Assembly: GCA_011800155.1 (NCBI GenBank)
Contig: CM022369.1
Coordinates: 1,798,001-1,862,000, forward strand
Origin: Flammulina velutipes
Taxonomy: Eukaryota; Basidiomycota; Agaricomycetes; Agaricales; Physalacriaceae
DNA length: 64,000 nt
Direction of reading: 5' to 3'
Shown: one piece after another, positions 35,590 to 48,200 of the stretch
How positions within the stretch are numbered: position 1 is the stretch's first letter
Layout of the letters: each line of letters opens with the position of its first letter
The notes under the pieces: generated by a model
Database searches by the model: none
What the model saw: only the letters and a program-made list of their open reading frames with translations
Told to the model about the DNA's origin: nothing
Made by a program: the position numbers and the translations under genes

Positions 35590-36684
35590 ATGGCCTTCCA
35601 ATCCTCCGTCATTCCCGCAGACTTGATACCCATTATTTTGGAACTCGGAGACTTTTGGGCGTGTGATCTCACCTCTCTGGCTAGAACATCCCTCTCATGG
35701 CTATTCTACGCTAGACGGGCACTCTACTCTTCCATCGCCCTCTCCACCTATCCCTCCTGCTCCCTTCTCGCCCGCACCTTCAGGGAGAATCAGTCTCTTT
35801 GCGTCCTTGCCCGAAGCATCCAACTTTGCCCGACCTTTGCGGGTGGCCGAAGTCGTGTTGTCTCCGCTGGATTGGCAGACATTCGTTTCGTATTGAGCAC
35901 TCTGGATAACCTCTCACATATCACGCTCGGCGCCTCCTTGGTGCCAGGAGCTCATCAGTACCTCAATATTGTACCGAACCCTGGTGTTGTAACTTCGTTG
36001 TCAATCCATGGGGTGCCATGGGACGAGAGCGCGTCAGAATCTGCACCAGGATCTTTGGAATGGGATGAATGCTTGTCGGAGAAGTTCTGTGGGCTCCGCA
36101 GCCTGAAATTGGCGCATCTGGAGCTTGAAATTATCTCACCACTTCCTCGGTTAGAGGTTTCTTCTCTACACCTCGAACACATCTGTCTCCTACACGGCTC
36201 CATCGCAGAGCTAGCTGCGACACCTGCCTTGAAGTTCGTACGCATCGTGTCGGATGGAATATCGGGCGGTTTGGAGGAACAGTTGCAGGTTCTTCTCGAC
36301 TCCTCCCTTATCGAGGAGTTACACTACGAAGTGGAGCGAAATAAACCCCACGACAGGGAGTTTACATTCCTTCCATTAGAAGAAACGTGCACTTCTGTGA
36401 AGCACCTCAGTATTGGCGGGACGCACCTGTGTCTGCCAATGGTGCGGCTGATTGGCGAGTCGTTTCCGTCGTTGCAGGAACTTTTTCTATACGGCAGGGC
36501 CACTTTTGTAACGCCAGAGGAATGGCAACTTCTTCTGCAGTCATCGTCACTCCCCGCCCTTCGGACGCTCTCCATTCCTGATGGGACGTGTCACCCGCCC
36601 TACAGGAAGTGGGATGCATCCGCTAAATCCATCGTTCGACTGGGTGAGCGTCGGGGCCTTGAATTGTCTATCCGGGATGCTTAA
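35590..36684 (+). CDS. hypothetical protein, F-box/LRR-like
   Basis: An intronless frame of 364 residues, unusual in this intron-rich window. It begins MAFQSSVIPADLIPIILEL, where IPADLIPIILELG looks like the start of an F-box-like helix (IP.EL...I), followed by DLTSLARTSLSWLFYARRAL, which matches the typical basidiomycete F-box-like layout. The rest has irregular Leu-rich repeats (LRSLKLAHLELEIISPLPRL, VSSLHLEHICLLHGSIAEL, SFPSLQELFLYGR, LPALRTLSIPDG). Proteins of this kind are abundant and highly variable in Agaricomycetes; ubiquitin-ligase adaptor function is an inference. An upstream in-frame extension to 35449 lacks an ATG, so I use 35590. Confidence 0.7.
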   Translation: MAFQSSVIPADLIPIILELGDFWACDLTSLARTSLSWLFYARRALYSSIALSTYPSCSLLARTFRENQSLCVLARSIQLCPTFAGGRSRVVSAGLADIRFVLSTLDNLSHITLGASLVPGAHQYLNIVPNPGVVTSLSIHGVPWDESASESAPGSLEWDECLSEKFCGLRSLKLAHLELEIISPLPRLEVSSLHLEHICLLHGSIAELAATPALKFVRIVSDGISGGLEEQLQVLLDSSLIEELHYEVERNKPHDREFTFLPLEETCTSVKHLSIGGTHLCLPMVRLIGESFPSLQELFLYGRATFVTPEEWQLLLQSSSLPALRTLSIPDGTCHPPYRKWDASAKSIVRLGERRGLELSIRDA

Positions 36685-36979
36685 TTAGCTGCAAATACCT
36701 ACGACTATTTAATTATATAAATACAGACGCAGAGTCGAGACTACATACTTATATATTGAGCTTATCTGAACTCGTGCCACAAAGCCGGATTCGGAAAGGA
36801 AACTAAACAGCAGCCCTGAGCACACTTCCAATTTGCTGGTCAGCACCAAACGACAATTCGTTGAGGACGACTTGCCTCCAATACCTCTCCTTTTAATACC
36901 CTCACTAACGGCTTCGGGATCCTGCGGACCCACTGTCGAGCACTCTTTTCATCTTGCCAGCCACCAACTGTTCCGGTCA

Positions 36980-39900
36980 ATGAATGCCGTGGTATCTCGC
37001 CCCCAGCCTTTGGGCTCATCGACCGGCTCTCACCATGCCCCTCGGAAAAGCGCTTCACACATGTCCTTGAGACGGGAGAAGGACAAGCATGCGGATGCGT
37101 ACGGTGCCAATGGCGACCCCTCCCGCCCTTCGTATTTCGAGGCATACCCACGGCCGAAAACTGCAAGCGCACGTTCGACGCCTTTCAAGTCTAAATCACG
37201 CGAAACATTCACGCCGGCGACGCATACACCACCTTCCCCCGACGACCTTTCATTTTCTGACCACACTCTGCGGGAGAAGAAGAGGGAGCCTAGAGGGCCC
37301 ATGTGCGAATTCCCAACAATTGAACCCGTCGCACAGACCATCCAAATACCGCCAAAGTCTCGTGCTCGCTCACGTACAGGTCCTTCGAAGAAGCCCAGCT
37401 GGACGGATCCTTCCTCTTTTCGCATCTCAGGCTCCTCGACGCAGAACACAGAGTCCCCGCCAGAAACGCCAGTGGACAACATTTCATTTCGAGACTATTC
37501 AGTCCTTGTTGCCGCCCCCGCTTCTGGCGTAGAGACAATGGACGCGCTCGTGGATGGAATGAACGGCGGAGACGATATTCTATCCAACGCCTTTAGCAGA
37601 TCGCGTTTTGGCGGAATACCCGGACATCACCCACTATACCAACCCCCATTGCCGACTCCGCCGCCTGGGATAGTGTTGGGTGGTGGGAAATTACGAAGAC
37701 CAAAAAAGACATCCAAACCGCCTCCCACGAGTCGCTCGAGCTATTCTAGCGATGATGAGGACGATTCCCCGCCTAATCCTCCTCACAAAAGACGCCCAAG
37801 GCGCCAGGGACCAACTCGTAGCAGTTCGAATGCCACACTAACTCTATCAGTCTCTGGCCCCTCAGACTCCCCTCCAATGCCATCCTCTCCGCCATCCTTC
37901 CCATACTCTTCGCTTTCTCGCCGTTCATCCCGAGATTCTTTTGGGTCCTCCCTTAATGAGCGTCCAAGGAGCGTCGCTCCTTCGATATCCGACATCATCA
38001 AGGCATACGCACCTTCAGAGGCCCAAGCTCGCTCTCGTGTCTCTCTCCATCGCACTGCATCGTATGTTCGCAGTCACGACCACGCAACAGTTCGTGAGGA
38101 GTCAGAACCGGAGCCAGAGCCTCTGAGTAAAGAAGAAGAAGCGGAGTTTTTGTCGCGTTCATCAATGGATAGCGTTGCTGATGAAATTCAACGGACGTTA
38201 AGAACCCAGACCGCCATGAAACATGTACAACCGCCTCCTCCCTCCTCGTACATACGCAGGCATTCGGCCTTCTCAGACAACGCCAGCATCGCTTCTCCCC
38301 GGTCTGACGGTGGCTCAGCATCACTGTATTCCATGTCTACTTCGAGTCAGACACCAACATCGCCATACGACTCGTCCCAATTGTTGTCATCCTTGCCAAA
38401 GCCATCGCCATCCCACGCTGTTGCTCAGTATCTGCGCTCAGCACGACTGACCACGTTGCTAAAGCTCACGCGCTCTCCGCACGCTTCGTCGGACAATCCT
38501 CTGACAGTGAGTCTGTCAGACCTAGGAAACCCGTCTGGTATCCCGGTTGTGGTCTTTCTGGGTTTGGGGTGCGTACGCCATATCATGGGACTCTACGATG
38601 AGATGGCGGAATGTTTAGGCCTGCGGCTCATCACAATCGACCGGTATGACCATTCTCTTGGTGAGCTGGACATTATATTGACTAGATCTAGATGGGGACT
38701 TGGACGCACAGAACCCAGAGCCAAATCGACGAAAGGCATCATGCAGTGGGCCTATGTTGTGGAAGAAGTTCTTGACTTGCTTCACATTGAACGATGTAGT
38801 GTCATGGCACATTCTGCTGGTGCACCATATGCCCTTTCGTTCGCCAACAAACTCCCAAAACGAATTCGAGGCGATATATGTTTACTTGCGCCATGGGTTG
38901 GTGGCAATGAGAGCAACGGTACGTCAGATTGGTTCCATTGTTCTGACCCAAATCTCATATCCATAAAGGTGGTTACAGATGGTTGAAGTATGTTCCCAAC
39001 GGTTTGCTCAAGACCGCTCAGGCCGCCGAGTGGAAGTTGCAGGCATGGATGATAGGCAAGCCTCCCACGATCGCATACGAAGGTATCGGGTTCAACATGC
39101 AAGCGCAACCATCTTCGGCGGTCCCTTCGAGAAGCGCGTCGCCCACCACGACCTATGGTAGCAACCAGCGCCCCGACTATCAGCCTAGACCGAGTATAGC
39201 TTCAAGCACATTTAGCGAGTACGACGATCTTAGGGATTTCGACGGCCGTTTCGAGAGCCACAGTACTTTGGGTGCTGAGGTCCGGACTCCCCGAGGCAAT
39301 GAAAAAGTGGCAAAGAGAAAAAACTCCAGAGGACTATTTGACCGTTTCAAAACTCCTTCCTCGCCACCGACACAACCTTCTCCTGAGAAGACACCAGGGC
39401 GAAGGCTGAAAAGCTTACGGTCCATGGGTTCCTTGAAGTCTAAATCTTCCCATTCTTCGCCACCTTCGAAATTCCCACCTCCATCTAGCCCACCGACACT
39501 TAATTTCGAAGTTGGTCTTGCGTTTGACGACAACTGGACGAACTCAATCACAAGAGACGACCGATTCCGCCCTTCAGAAAGGTATCCTGTGACACCCCGC
39601 GCCAACGGTCGACGATCTCTGTCGTTCACGTCGGGGAACGGGGCGACATCTTTGCCTTCATCGCCTCACGATACAACGTTCTCGTCTAATGCATCTCTAC
39701 CTGCAACTACGCATCAGGGAGATGGCTTCCAGGCTACATTGGCGAACGCGTTGATAGCCGCCTCTCATTCGGAATCGGCGAAGGGAACTCACAATGATCT
39801 TCTTCAAATTCTCAATCATGAGAACCATCCTTGGGGGTTCTCATATACCTCCTACCCGCATGATGTCAAGGTGTGGTACGGGGACAAAGACGAGAAAATC

Positions 39901-40062
39901 GCAGAAAACGCCGTGAGATGGATGGAAAGGACTATGGGAGAAGAAAAGTGTACCGTCAAGGTCGTGAGGGGGGCTGATCATGGATTGATGTACAAGAGCA
40001 GTGTGGTCGTGGAAGTGCTGGAACACCTCGCTGACTTTTGGCATGATGGTGGGTCATCTTAA
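36980..40062 (+). CDS. alpha/beta hydrolase with long disordered N-terminus and internal insert
   Basis: About 990 residues. The first 520 are Ser/Pro/Arg-rich and probably disordered. The hydrolase fold begins at GIPVVVFLGLGCVRHIMGLY (oxyanion strand) and continues LGLRLITIDRSRWGLGRTEP after a 42-nt intron (38644-38685). The nucleophile elbow is VMAHSAGAPYALSFANKL (Ser in HSAGA), then ICLLAPWVGG. After a second intron and KYVPNGLLKTA there is an insert of about 220 residues, again Ser/Pro-rich with basic patches. The fold then resumes with DVKVWYGDKDEKI, whose Asp is the likely catalytic acid, and VVRGADHGLMYKSSVVVEVL with the likely catalytic His. So the full triad seems present. The substrate is unknown. 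The first ATG in the open frame is at 36980. Confidence 0.82.
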
Positions 40063-40491
40063 TTCTTGACGAACAGGATCCTTACGAGATTAATTCGCAG
40101 ATTGATGGCCGTTATGATTGTTCGTTCATCTAGTTTAGACTTTGGATATCCCTTTCTTTACTCGCTCTTTTCCTTTTGACGCTGGATTCATCTGTACACT
40201 TTCATTCACTTTTTTATGGGTATATTATCAGCCTCTTCTTATCGGCACATAATTTACAATTAGCTTTTTTGTTGTAGAAGTAGTGTTTCCTTGCCTTGCA
40301 ATCATGTTGGTGGAATATGTGGCGCTACATTTGTTATCAACCCAACTTGTGTCAATGAATCTCGTTAGGGTGCGCAATATAGTTTTATCTACATGCTTCG
40401 ACATACATAACTAATGCTTTCTCGTACAATAGTATACAAATACACCCTTCACTACAATGATTACCTTTAAAAATATCCGCTCACAAGTCGT
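40063..40491. other. intergenic between convergent genes
   Basis: 429 bp, AT-rich with T runs, between two convergent stop codons. Likely 3' untranslated regions and terminators only. Confidence 0.55.
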
Positions 40492-41760
40492 CTACACTTG
40501 ATCCCTCGAAGACACCCATCTATTTGGACTCAATCCCACGGGGCTACCTGTACTTCCAGGTACAGGCGGCATCGGTCTCCACTGGTTCTGAACAAGAGAG
40601 TTGAGATCTCGACGTGCGGGCGGTATGCGCCCAGCGGCAGCTAACGGTCCAACACCGCTGTCGGTTGATAGCGGTTTCCCGGAGAATTCTGACATAGGCC
40701 TATCCTTGAAAGATAGTGGTTCCGACTGTCTCCTTGTTGCGCGTATACGACGGTGTCTTTTTCGAAAAAAGACAAAGAGCCCGAGGAGGAGGGATAGAAC
40801 GGCGACGGCACTGAGAACGACTATGACCGCTATAAGTGACGAAGAGACACTTGCAGTGGGTGCGTTGGCGCCACCTGCTGACGCCTGGGGATTGGTGGAG
40901 GACACTGTGGCGGATTGGGAAGAAGAGACTATGGATAAAGATAGAGAAGGCGACGAAGACGCTGATGTTGATAATGTTGCTTGAATAGCGATGAGGTCGT
41001 GTCGGATAAATGATATGGTGTGTACGTACCAGATGTGGCGGGGAAAGAAGGCATCAATGTAGCTGCGGTAAGATAAGTATGAAACAGTATGAAGAGATCA
41101 CTGAGCTCACGTTGCTCAGCAGTAGTTTCCACATCTGAGGAGGCCGATATCAAGCTTTAGCAAAGTAACGAACAAAAATCATTCACAACTACGCACCGCC
41201 TTCAACTGTCACCAACAGCGAGATAAATATGATCCGACTCACGCCGCCAAAGCGATCGTCGGGGAGGTTGAGGACAGTGAGATCGTGGTTGGAAGAAGAT
41301 TCCAAAGGAGCAGAAAAGAGGACAACCTGTAGTCAGGTGTAAGATTATGGATGTCTGGGCACAGTCTGGGCACTGACCGGTGTCCTAGTATCATCGGAAA
41401 GCGAGGGATCCTGACCATCGACGACTTGCGTTGACGAAAGATCTCCTTGGGCGTTGCAGTCGACACAAAACCCGTACGCAGAGCCTTGAGGAAGCTTGAA
41501 GCCGACATAGTAGATGTGGGACGCCGACCCTGTAGATCTCAGCAAAAACGCGTCAAAGTGACTAATTATAATTTACCAGGCAATGTGGCCGATAAGGCGG
41601 TTCCAAGGTCGTCCAAAAAGAAGAATTGTCGGGCAGCGTCGGCCTCCCAGCCAGAAGAGAAAACAAGGGAATCATTTGGAGGAGCCAGAGTTACATTTGT
41701 AGCAGCCAGGCAACATGGAAGAGCAATAATAAGAGCAAAGAAGGGCCTGAAATTTGGCAT
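40492..41760 (-). CDS. single-pass membrane protein with signal peptide, function unknown
   Basis: A signal peptide (MPNFRPFFALIIALPCCLAA) is followed by an extracellular domain (TNVTLAPPNDSLVFSSGW, then ARQFFFLDDLGTALSATLPG, SASHIYYVGFKLPQGSAYGF, CVDCN, and VVLFSAPLESSSNHDLTVLN). A Ser/Thr-rich stalk, divided among small exons, precedes one membrane segment (SLIAVIVVLSAVAVLSLLLG) and a basic stop-transfer, FRKRHRRIRATRRQSE. The cytosolic tail is Pro/Ser-rich. This layout is common in Agaricomycete surface proteins of unknown role, some of which resemble Mid2/Wsc wall sensors; that comparison is only structural. Its start codon lies 77 bp from the nominal left end of the Helitron, which may have removed part of its promoter. 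Confidence 0.72.
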
Positions 41761-41837
41761 TTAGAAATGAGAAAATTGCCAGCGTCAGTGGTCGCGCTGC
41801 ATTACTGAGACGTAGCTAGATGACTGTTGTCGAGGTA

Positions 41838-41855
41838 TCTTATTATTAAAGGGAG
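41838..41855 (+). repeat. proposed Helitron 5' terminus
   Basis: TCTTATTATTAAAGGGAG follows an A. Helitron left ends classically start TC and are often followed by TATxxTxATAAAAG-like sequence. Of three A|TC positions between the flanking gene and the Rep start, this is the best match. A comparison of copies is needed to confirm it. Confidence 0.5.
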
Positions 41856-42185
41856 ATGGGACCCGAGTAACAGCGGACCCGGGTGACAAAGACAAACGGG
41901 CGCGACGAGCTCCTGCTACCTAACCAGCGATAGGTCGCTTTGGATGATGACAGTACTGTAGATTACATTCGCGCTCGATATACGATTTAAAAAGTGCTCA
42001 CAGAAAAGTCGGCCCGATACCCGAGTCGTCTGTTTTGCGCCATGCATCCTTTTGGTGACCGCAGCTTAGTCATCTTTCCGCTCTTTCTCTCAACGTCCAT
42101 GTCGTTGGTAAGTATGTAAGTAGTGCATACCTTTCATACCTACTTCTTCATAAATAGGAGCTTTTCACCTCAATATATACACGAC

Positions 42186-45100
42186 ATGAAGTGTCCAAAC
42201 TGCATCCCAATCACTCCTGCTGCCCACCACTGCCGAAATTTGATTCGACGTGTCGCGTCGCGTCGAGCTACACCCAGCGGAGATGATGCCGCGCTGGCGG
42301 AGTCCATTCGCGAACGTTCTATGTGTCCTCTGTCAATGTCTTGATTGAATAACTTCTACTGGCACGTTTCCTGTCTTTGCATACACGGTCTGCACCACAT
42401 CGGCTCGCCATGTATGTGATAATGTGTCTATCCAGTGCTGTTACTAAAACTCTACAGGTCTGAGTATGAACAGGACCACGAAAAGCGTCGTCAAAATTTT
42501 CGAGACACCCACCCTCCTCCCAATAGCCCGCGCCGTCGCCGTCGACCTGTCAACAATGAGAACGAGGCTCCATCCCGCATTCCGTTAGACGAGCAAGAGC
42601 GTCGTCTCGCAATACGCCAAGCTTCTCGGAACGACAATGTACAAGATTCACCAAGGAGAAGGCGCCAACCGATGACCGCACAGCACGTTCTCCGCAACAC
42701 AACATTGGAAAACCATTCAACAGCAAATATCTCATTTATTGACCAAGTGCAAAGTCTGTCGACTGTGGTACGTGTGCTATGCTCTACTTTTGTTGTAATA
42801 TATTAGCTGAAAACAGACGAAGCTGCCCACACCTCCCGCCACTCAGACCAATGTCGAAGAGTCAGGCCTCACCCCACGACAGATTGGTCAACGCCGTCGT
42901 CGACTCCGAGAAAAAGAAGAGGCGGCAAGAAAGCAGCAGCAAGCAGTAAGTTGTTTTTTGCAAAGCTAAAAGGTGATATTGTATGGTTGACATCTCACTG
43001 TAGTCTGCTTCCACTGAATTGAACGTGGGCACGTCCTTGCCCCGTATTGACCTTAGACATCCCCCGACCACACTGCGTGGGCCAACGCGAGCTACTACCT
43101 TGCGTATCAATCACCAAGGTCAACACCCACTCACACCGCCATCAACTCAGGCTCAGGTCAATCGTAGTACGGGTCAACTTCGCCGACGACAGAGGGAACA
43201 TGATGAGAGGGAGCGCACGATTCGGGAGATGCTGCAACCAGGAGCCGGTACCCGAAATCACCAACCTGGTCTTGAAGAACGAGCACGCTTCATGAGTCCG
43301 ATGGAACCAATTCAAGAAGACGACGATCAGCGTCGCCGTCACCGACAGTGGGAAATACAGGAGGGACGGGACCATAGTGAGAGGGAGCAGCACAACATAC
43401 AGGAGAGGGAAGGAGACGGCAGAGTAAACGCACAAGGAGGTCGACGGCTAAGTAAGGATATTTTGATGTCCATATTTCTCATTGACTGACTAGCAATGAA
43501 GTCCAGGAGCTCGAAGGGGAACAGGATCAAGATCGAGGGCCAGACAGTGACGAAGAGAACTCTACACATGAGACTGCTCACTGTAAGTACCAGTCTGATT
43601 TTTCTCGGTGTTGCGTACTCATTTCATCCATCAGTTATCAACCCATTTCTCCACACGCGCGGCAATTTCTGTGCGGCTCGACGTCCTTATGTCGATGGCA
43701 TCACCCAGCATGATATTGGACGAATGGACAGAGAATGTCCGTTCTGTGGAGCACTACATTGGGTTCAGGAGCGTACAGCTGGCTCCCAGACCAACCCTCA
43801 GTTCGGGATGTGCTGCGATAAGGGGAAAGTACGTCTACCTGATCAACCTCCACCCCCGCCACTTCTACGCTACCTCGCTGAGAGTCGATCACGCGCTGCA
43901 ACCGAGTTTCGAGAGAATATTGCGCAATATAACTGTGCTCTCGCTTTCACGTCTGTTGCTGTTGAAGTAGATGAACGTGTCAATCACGTTGGTCGCGGAC
44001 AACCAGTGTTTCGCATTCATGGAGAATTGCGGCATTGGGCCGGTACCCTGCTTCCCCGAGAAAACACAGCACCTTCGTACGCACAGCTCTACATCCTGGA
44101 CCCACACGCTGCTCTTCAATACCGCATGCATCGTAATGGCAACCTTGATCCTCACATCATGCGCCAGCTGCAGAACATGATTCGTGATGTCAATCCTTAT
44201 GCAGCGTTCTACCTGTCAGCGTCAGAAGTTCTTCAGGAGCATCCTAACAGTCAGAACTGTTTTGTCCGCCTGCGTCTCCTTCCTGGCCAAGATCGACGTC
44301 GATACAATGAGCCCCGTGTTGAGGAAGTTGCTGCTCTGGCACCCGACAACACTTCCCAAGCAAGCAACTCTCGCGACATTATTCTACGCCTTCGTGTTCC
44401 GCATGGAGGTTACCCACTGCAGCGAATCTGGGACACTCATCCTGCCTACGCGCCTTTACATTATGTCCTTCTTTTCCCGCATGGAGGCACTGGTTGGGAC
44501 CCAATGCTCCGGCTTCATGAACCGGACAAGGAAAATCCACGACGTCTCACCCTTACTCGCTACGTTGCGTATCATCTTCATAGCCGAGTGCGGGAATACT
44601 CGCTTTTCCTTCGAAGTGGCCGGTTATTCCACAGATGGCTGGTGGATATGTGGGCAGTGGCAGACCAACAACGTCTCGCATTTCTACGGCTGAATCAGAA
44701 GCAGCTCCGCGCTGAGGTGTATCAGGGTCTATCAGATGCAATCCATACTGGCGACGTTGACTTGCATAGCATCGGTCGACGTATCGTACTCCCTTCTTCC
44801 TATGTAGGAGGACCACGATACATGCACCAACGATTTCAAGACGGGATGGCCCTTGTGCGCCACTACAAGAAAATCGATCTGTTTATCACTGTGACTGCCA
44901 ATCCGGAGTGGCCAGAAATCACTCGGGAGCTCTTGCCTGGTCAGACAGCATACGACCGGCCAGAGCTGGTATCTCGTGTTTTCAAGCTCAAGAAGGATGC
45001 TATCGTGGAGGATATCTACAAGAATGGTATCTTCGGACGCGCTGTTGCCTATATCTACTCCATCGAGTTCCAGAAACGGGGACTGCCACATATGCACCTT

Positions 45101-47985
45101 TTGGTGATATTGCAGGTACGTTTTGCACTTTCTATGCTAACGCTTAACCTAATATCATCTTTAGGATGATTTCAAGCTTCGAACCCCCGATGATGTTGAC
45201 ACCTGCATTCGGGCATACTGGCCTGACCCGGAGACTGAGCCAGCGCTCTTCGATGTTGTTCGGAAGAACATGGTGCATGGGCCTTGCGGTGCTGCGAACC
45301 CTACCTGTGTTTGCATGGATGACGGAAAGTGTCAGAAGAACTTTCCGAAGGAGTTCCAGGAGCGAACGATGATGGATGAAAACGGCTACCCCAAGTACAA
45401 ACGACCGAATGACGGTCGGAAGTACCAAGTTGGACGCTTCTGGGTCGACAATTCTTGGATCGTTCCCTACTGTCCATACCTCTCTGCCAAATATAACTGC
45501 CACATCAATGTCGAGTGCGCTGCTACCATTTCTGCTGTCAAATACACCGTCAAGTATGTCCACAAGGGCGGGGATCGCGGGAGTCTGGAAGTTGGCGAGA
45601 CAGATGAAATCAAGCTGTTTTTGGAGGGACGATATTTCTCTTGCTCCGAGGCAGCTTGGCGCACACTTCACTTCGATATTCATGAACAAGACCCCCCTGT
45701 CCTTCCTCTCCAAGTCCATCTTGAAGGCGAGCACATGATTGCCTTCGATCCTAACGACGACCCAGACCGTATCGCAGACCAAGCTGCCTTCACGGAAACC
45801 ACTCTCACGGCCTTCTTCAAAGCAAATACTCAAGAAGGTGGTGCTGGTGCCGACGCTCGCAGGTTACTTTACCAGGACTTTCCTGCGCATTTCGTCTTCG
45901 AGCGAGCCATCAAGCGTTCTGGCAAGCCCGCATGTTGGAAACCCCGAAAGAAAGGTTTCTCTATAGGTCGCATGTACTATGTCCCTCCGACCGCTGGAGA
46001 ACGTTTCTACCTCCGCAAGCTTCTTACCGCCGTCCGTGGTCCCACATCATTCACCCACCTACGAACCGTCAATGGTATCGTTTATCCGACTTACCGCGAT
46101 ACCTGTCTCGCACTTGGGCTATTATCTGATGACACCGAATGGCACCAGTGTCTTGAAGAGGCGAAACTCATCAAGAGTGGTCGTCAACTTCGGCATCTTT
46201 TTGTCACGATTCTCCAATTCTGTGAGCCCGCGCGACCGGAAGTGCTCTGGCAGGCTTATCGGATGGACATATGTGACGATCTTGAGCACCGTCTACGTTT
46301 GGATGGTTTTCATGACTTCACACAGGACGATGTCTTTGACTACGGCCTGTATCTGGTCGAACAGCTTTTGCGGGAATCGGGAAGGAGCCTACATGACTTT
46401 CCTAGCATGCCACATCCGGAAAGAGATTGGGGTGGTGTGGTGGGCAACCCACTCATCGCGGAACAACTCAGTTACGATCGAGAGAGCGAGAAGGCACAGG
46501 CAGAGGAACGACTTGCACAGATGAATGAGGAGCAGCGGGCCGCATACGACATCATCATGGCTTCTGTTTTTGGCGAGCCAGAGGTCACTGAGCGTGGCAA
46601 GGTGTTTTTCCTTGACGGCCCCGGTGGCACAGGAAAGACATTTGTCTATAACACACTTTGTCACGCTGTGCGAGGTGAGGGTTGGATTGTACTCTGTGTT
46701 GCATCGACTGGAATTGCTGCTCTAATTCTGCCTGGTGGACGTACCGGACATTCTATGTTCAAAATCCCTATCGAGGGGTTAACTGGTAAGTCCATCTTTT
46801 TACTTATCATATCGCTATCTTATGCTTCGCACAGCTGAATCAACGTGCGGGATATCAAAGAATAGCCACCGAGCAGAGCTCATGAGGCTTGCACGTCTTA
46901 TTATCTATGACGAAGCACCCATGCAGCATAAGCATGGCTTTGAGGCCATTGATCGTACTCTCCGAGACCTCAAGGAGATTGATGAGCCATTTGGCGGGAT
47001 TCCGTTCGTCTTTGGTGGCGACTTCAAACAAACTCTCCCAGTTATCCCTCGGGGCACCCGCGAGGACATCGTGACTGCTTCGCTTTGCCGATCCTATCTT
47101 TGGGAGCATCTTACTGTCCTGAAACTTCGTCGAAACATGCGCCTCAGCCCACGTCAGTCAGAGCAGGACTTTGCATCCTGGCTTCTTGATATCGGGAACG
47201 GAAAGGACATCTCCCCTGTTGACGGCACTATCTCGATTCCTGGCCATATGCGCGTGGATGACTACAACACTCTAATCGACTACGTCTACCCCGACATTCA
47301 TCCTAACGCTCCTGCCGTACCAGCTCCTGAATACTTTCTAGACCGTGCCATCCTTGCGCCCCGCAATGTTGATGTCTATGCCACCAACACAGAGGTTTTG
47401 GGCCGAATGCCTGGTGAAGAGACCATTTTTTACAGTGTGGATACAGTTGTCAGGGATCGCAATGAAGATGCAGAAACATCTGTTCCGGAGGAGGTTCTTC
47501 GCAGCATCGATCCCGCCGGCCTACCCCCAGGTGAACTCCATATTAAAGTCGGATGCCCACTTATTCTTCTTCGGAACTTGGCACCCGGTTGTGGGCTGTG
47601 TAATGGCACCCGTATGGTTGTCGTGCAAGCTAGCCATCGAGTTTTGGAGGTCAAGATCATTGGGGGAGACCACCATGGGGAACATGCATTCATCCCGCGC
47701 ATTTCTCTTACGCCTTCCGATGAGATCGCTATGCCCTTTATATTCCGACGACTGCAGTACCCCGTTCGTCTCGCATTTGCTATCTCAATCAACAAGTCAC
47801 AGGGCCAGTCAATTAAGGTGGTGGGATTAGATGTCAGGTCATCTGTCTTCTCGCATGGCCAACTCTATGTGGCGCTGTCCCGTGTCACCTCGAGTCAGAA
47901 CATCAGGATTCTCCTTTCAGAGAATGTGCAGGAGTGTAGAACGACAAACGTAGTGTACACTGAAGTATTGGTTGACCACATTTAA
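42186..47985 (+). CDS. Helitron Rep-helicase (RepHel) protein
   Basis: The transposase of the Helitron, about 1,780 residues, which nicks and replicates the element by a rolling-circle route. Eight exons join without a break; the first begins MKCPNCIPITPAAHHC and is spliced (42323-42457 removed) to SEYEQDHEKRRQNFRDT. The first 400 residues are charged and Arg/Glu-rich; a Cys-rich motif (RECPFCGALHWVQ) follows. The HUH nuclease has its His pair in LPHMHLLV (45089-45097) and two Tyr in KYTVKYVHKGG (45543 and 45555). The C-terminal PIF1-like helicase shows GPGGTGKT (46617-46640), IIYDEAPM, VFGGDFKQTLPV, LKLRRNMRL, SINKSQGQS and YVALSRVTS. All active-site residues are present. The start is the first ATG giving the full N-terminal zinc-like exon; a later start is possible. 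Confidence 0.9.
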
Positions 47986-48148
47986 TCATAGATTCGGAAT
48001 CTGTGAAATAGAGCTACTTACTCCAAGCTTGGCCAGAACACTCTCGAAGATTCATCATCATTCTGGTTTCTGAATCTCATCCCTGGTTACCATTGATGTC
48101 ATGAAATACTGGGGATCGAACCGTCGCGAAAGTTCTAAGCTCTCGGGA

Positions 48149-48155
48149 TATATAA
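48149..48155 (+). promoter_or_regulatory. TATA box of the Helitron OB-fold-like gene
   Basis: TATATAA stands 46 bp before the ATG of the second Helitron gene. This suggests the gene has its own promoter and is not simply read through from the Rep-helicase gene. Confidence 0.5.
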
Positions 48156-48200
48156 TCCAAGTGCCAATCCCGAGTCATTCATCAACTCATCTACTCTTGC

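Noticed and set aside
36833..36979. In-frame N-terminal extension of the alpha/beta hydrolase
   Set aside because: It has no ATG; the first one is at 36980. The same logic removed the extensions before 34907 and 35590.
48095..48150. tRNA-like T-loop (GGATCGAACC on the forward strand) between the two Helitron genes
   Set aside because: The T stem does not pair properly and no D arm or anticodon arm can be placed.
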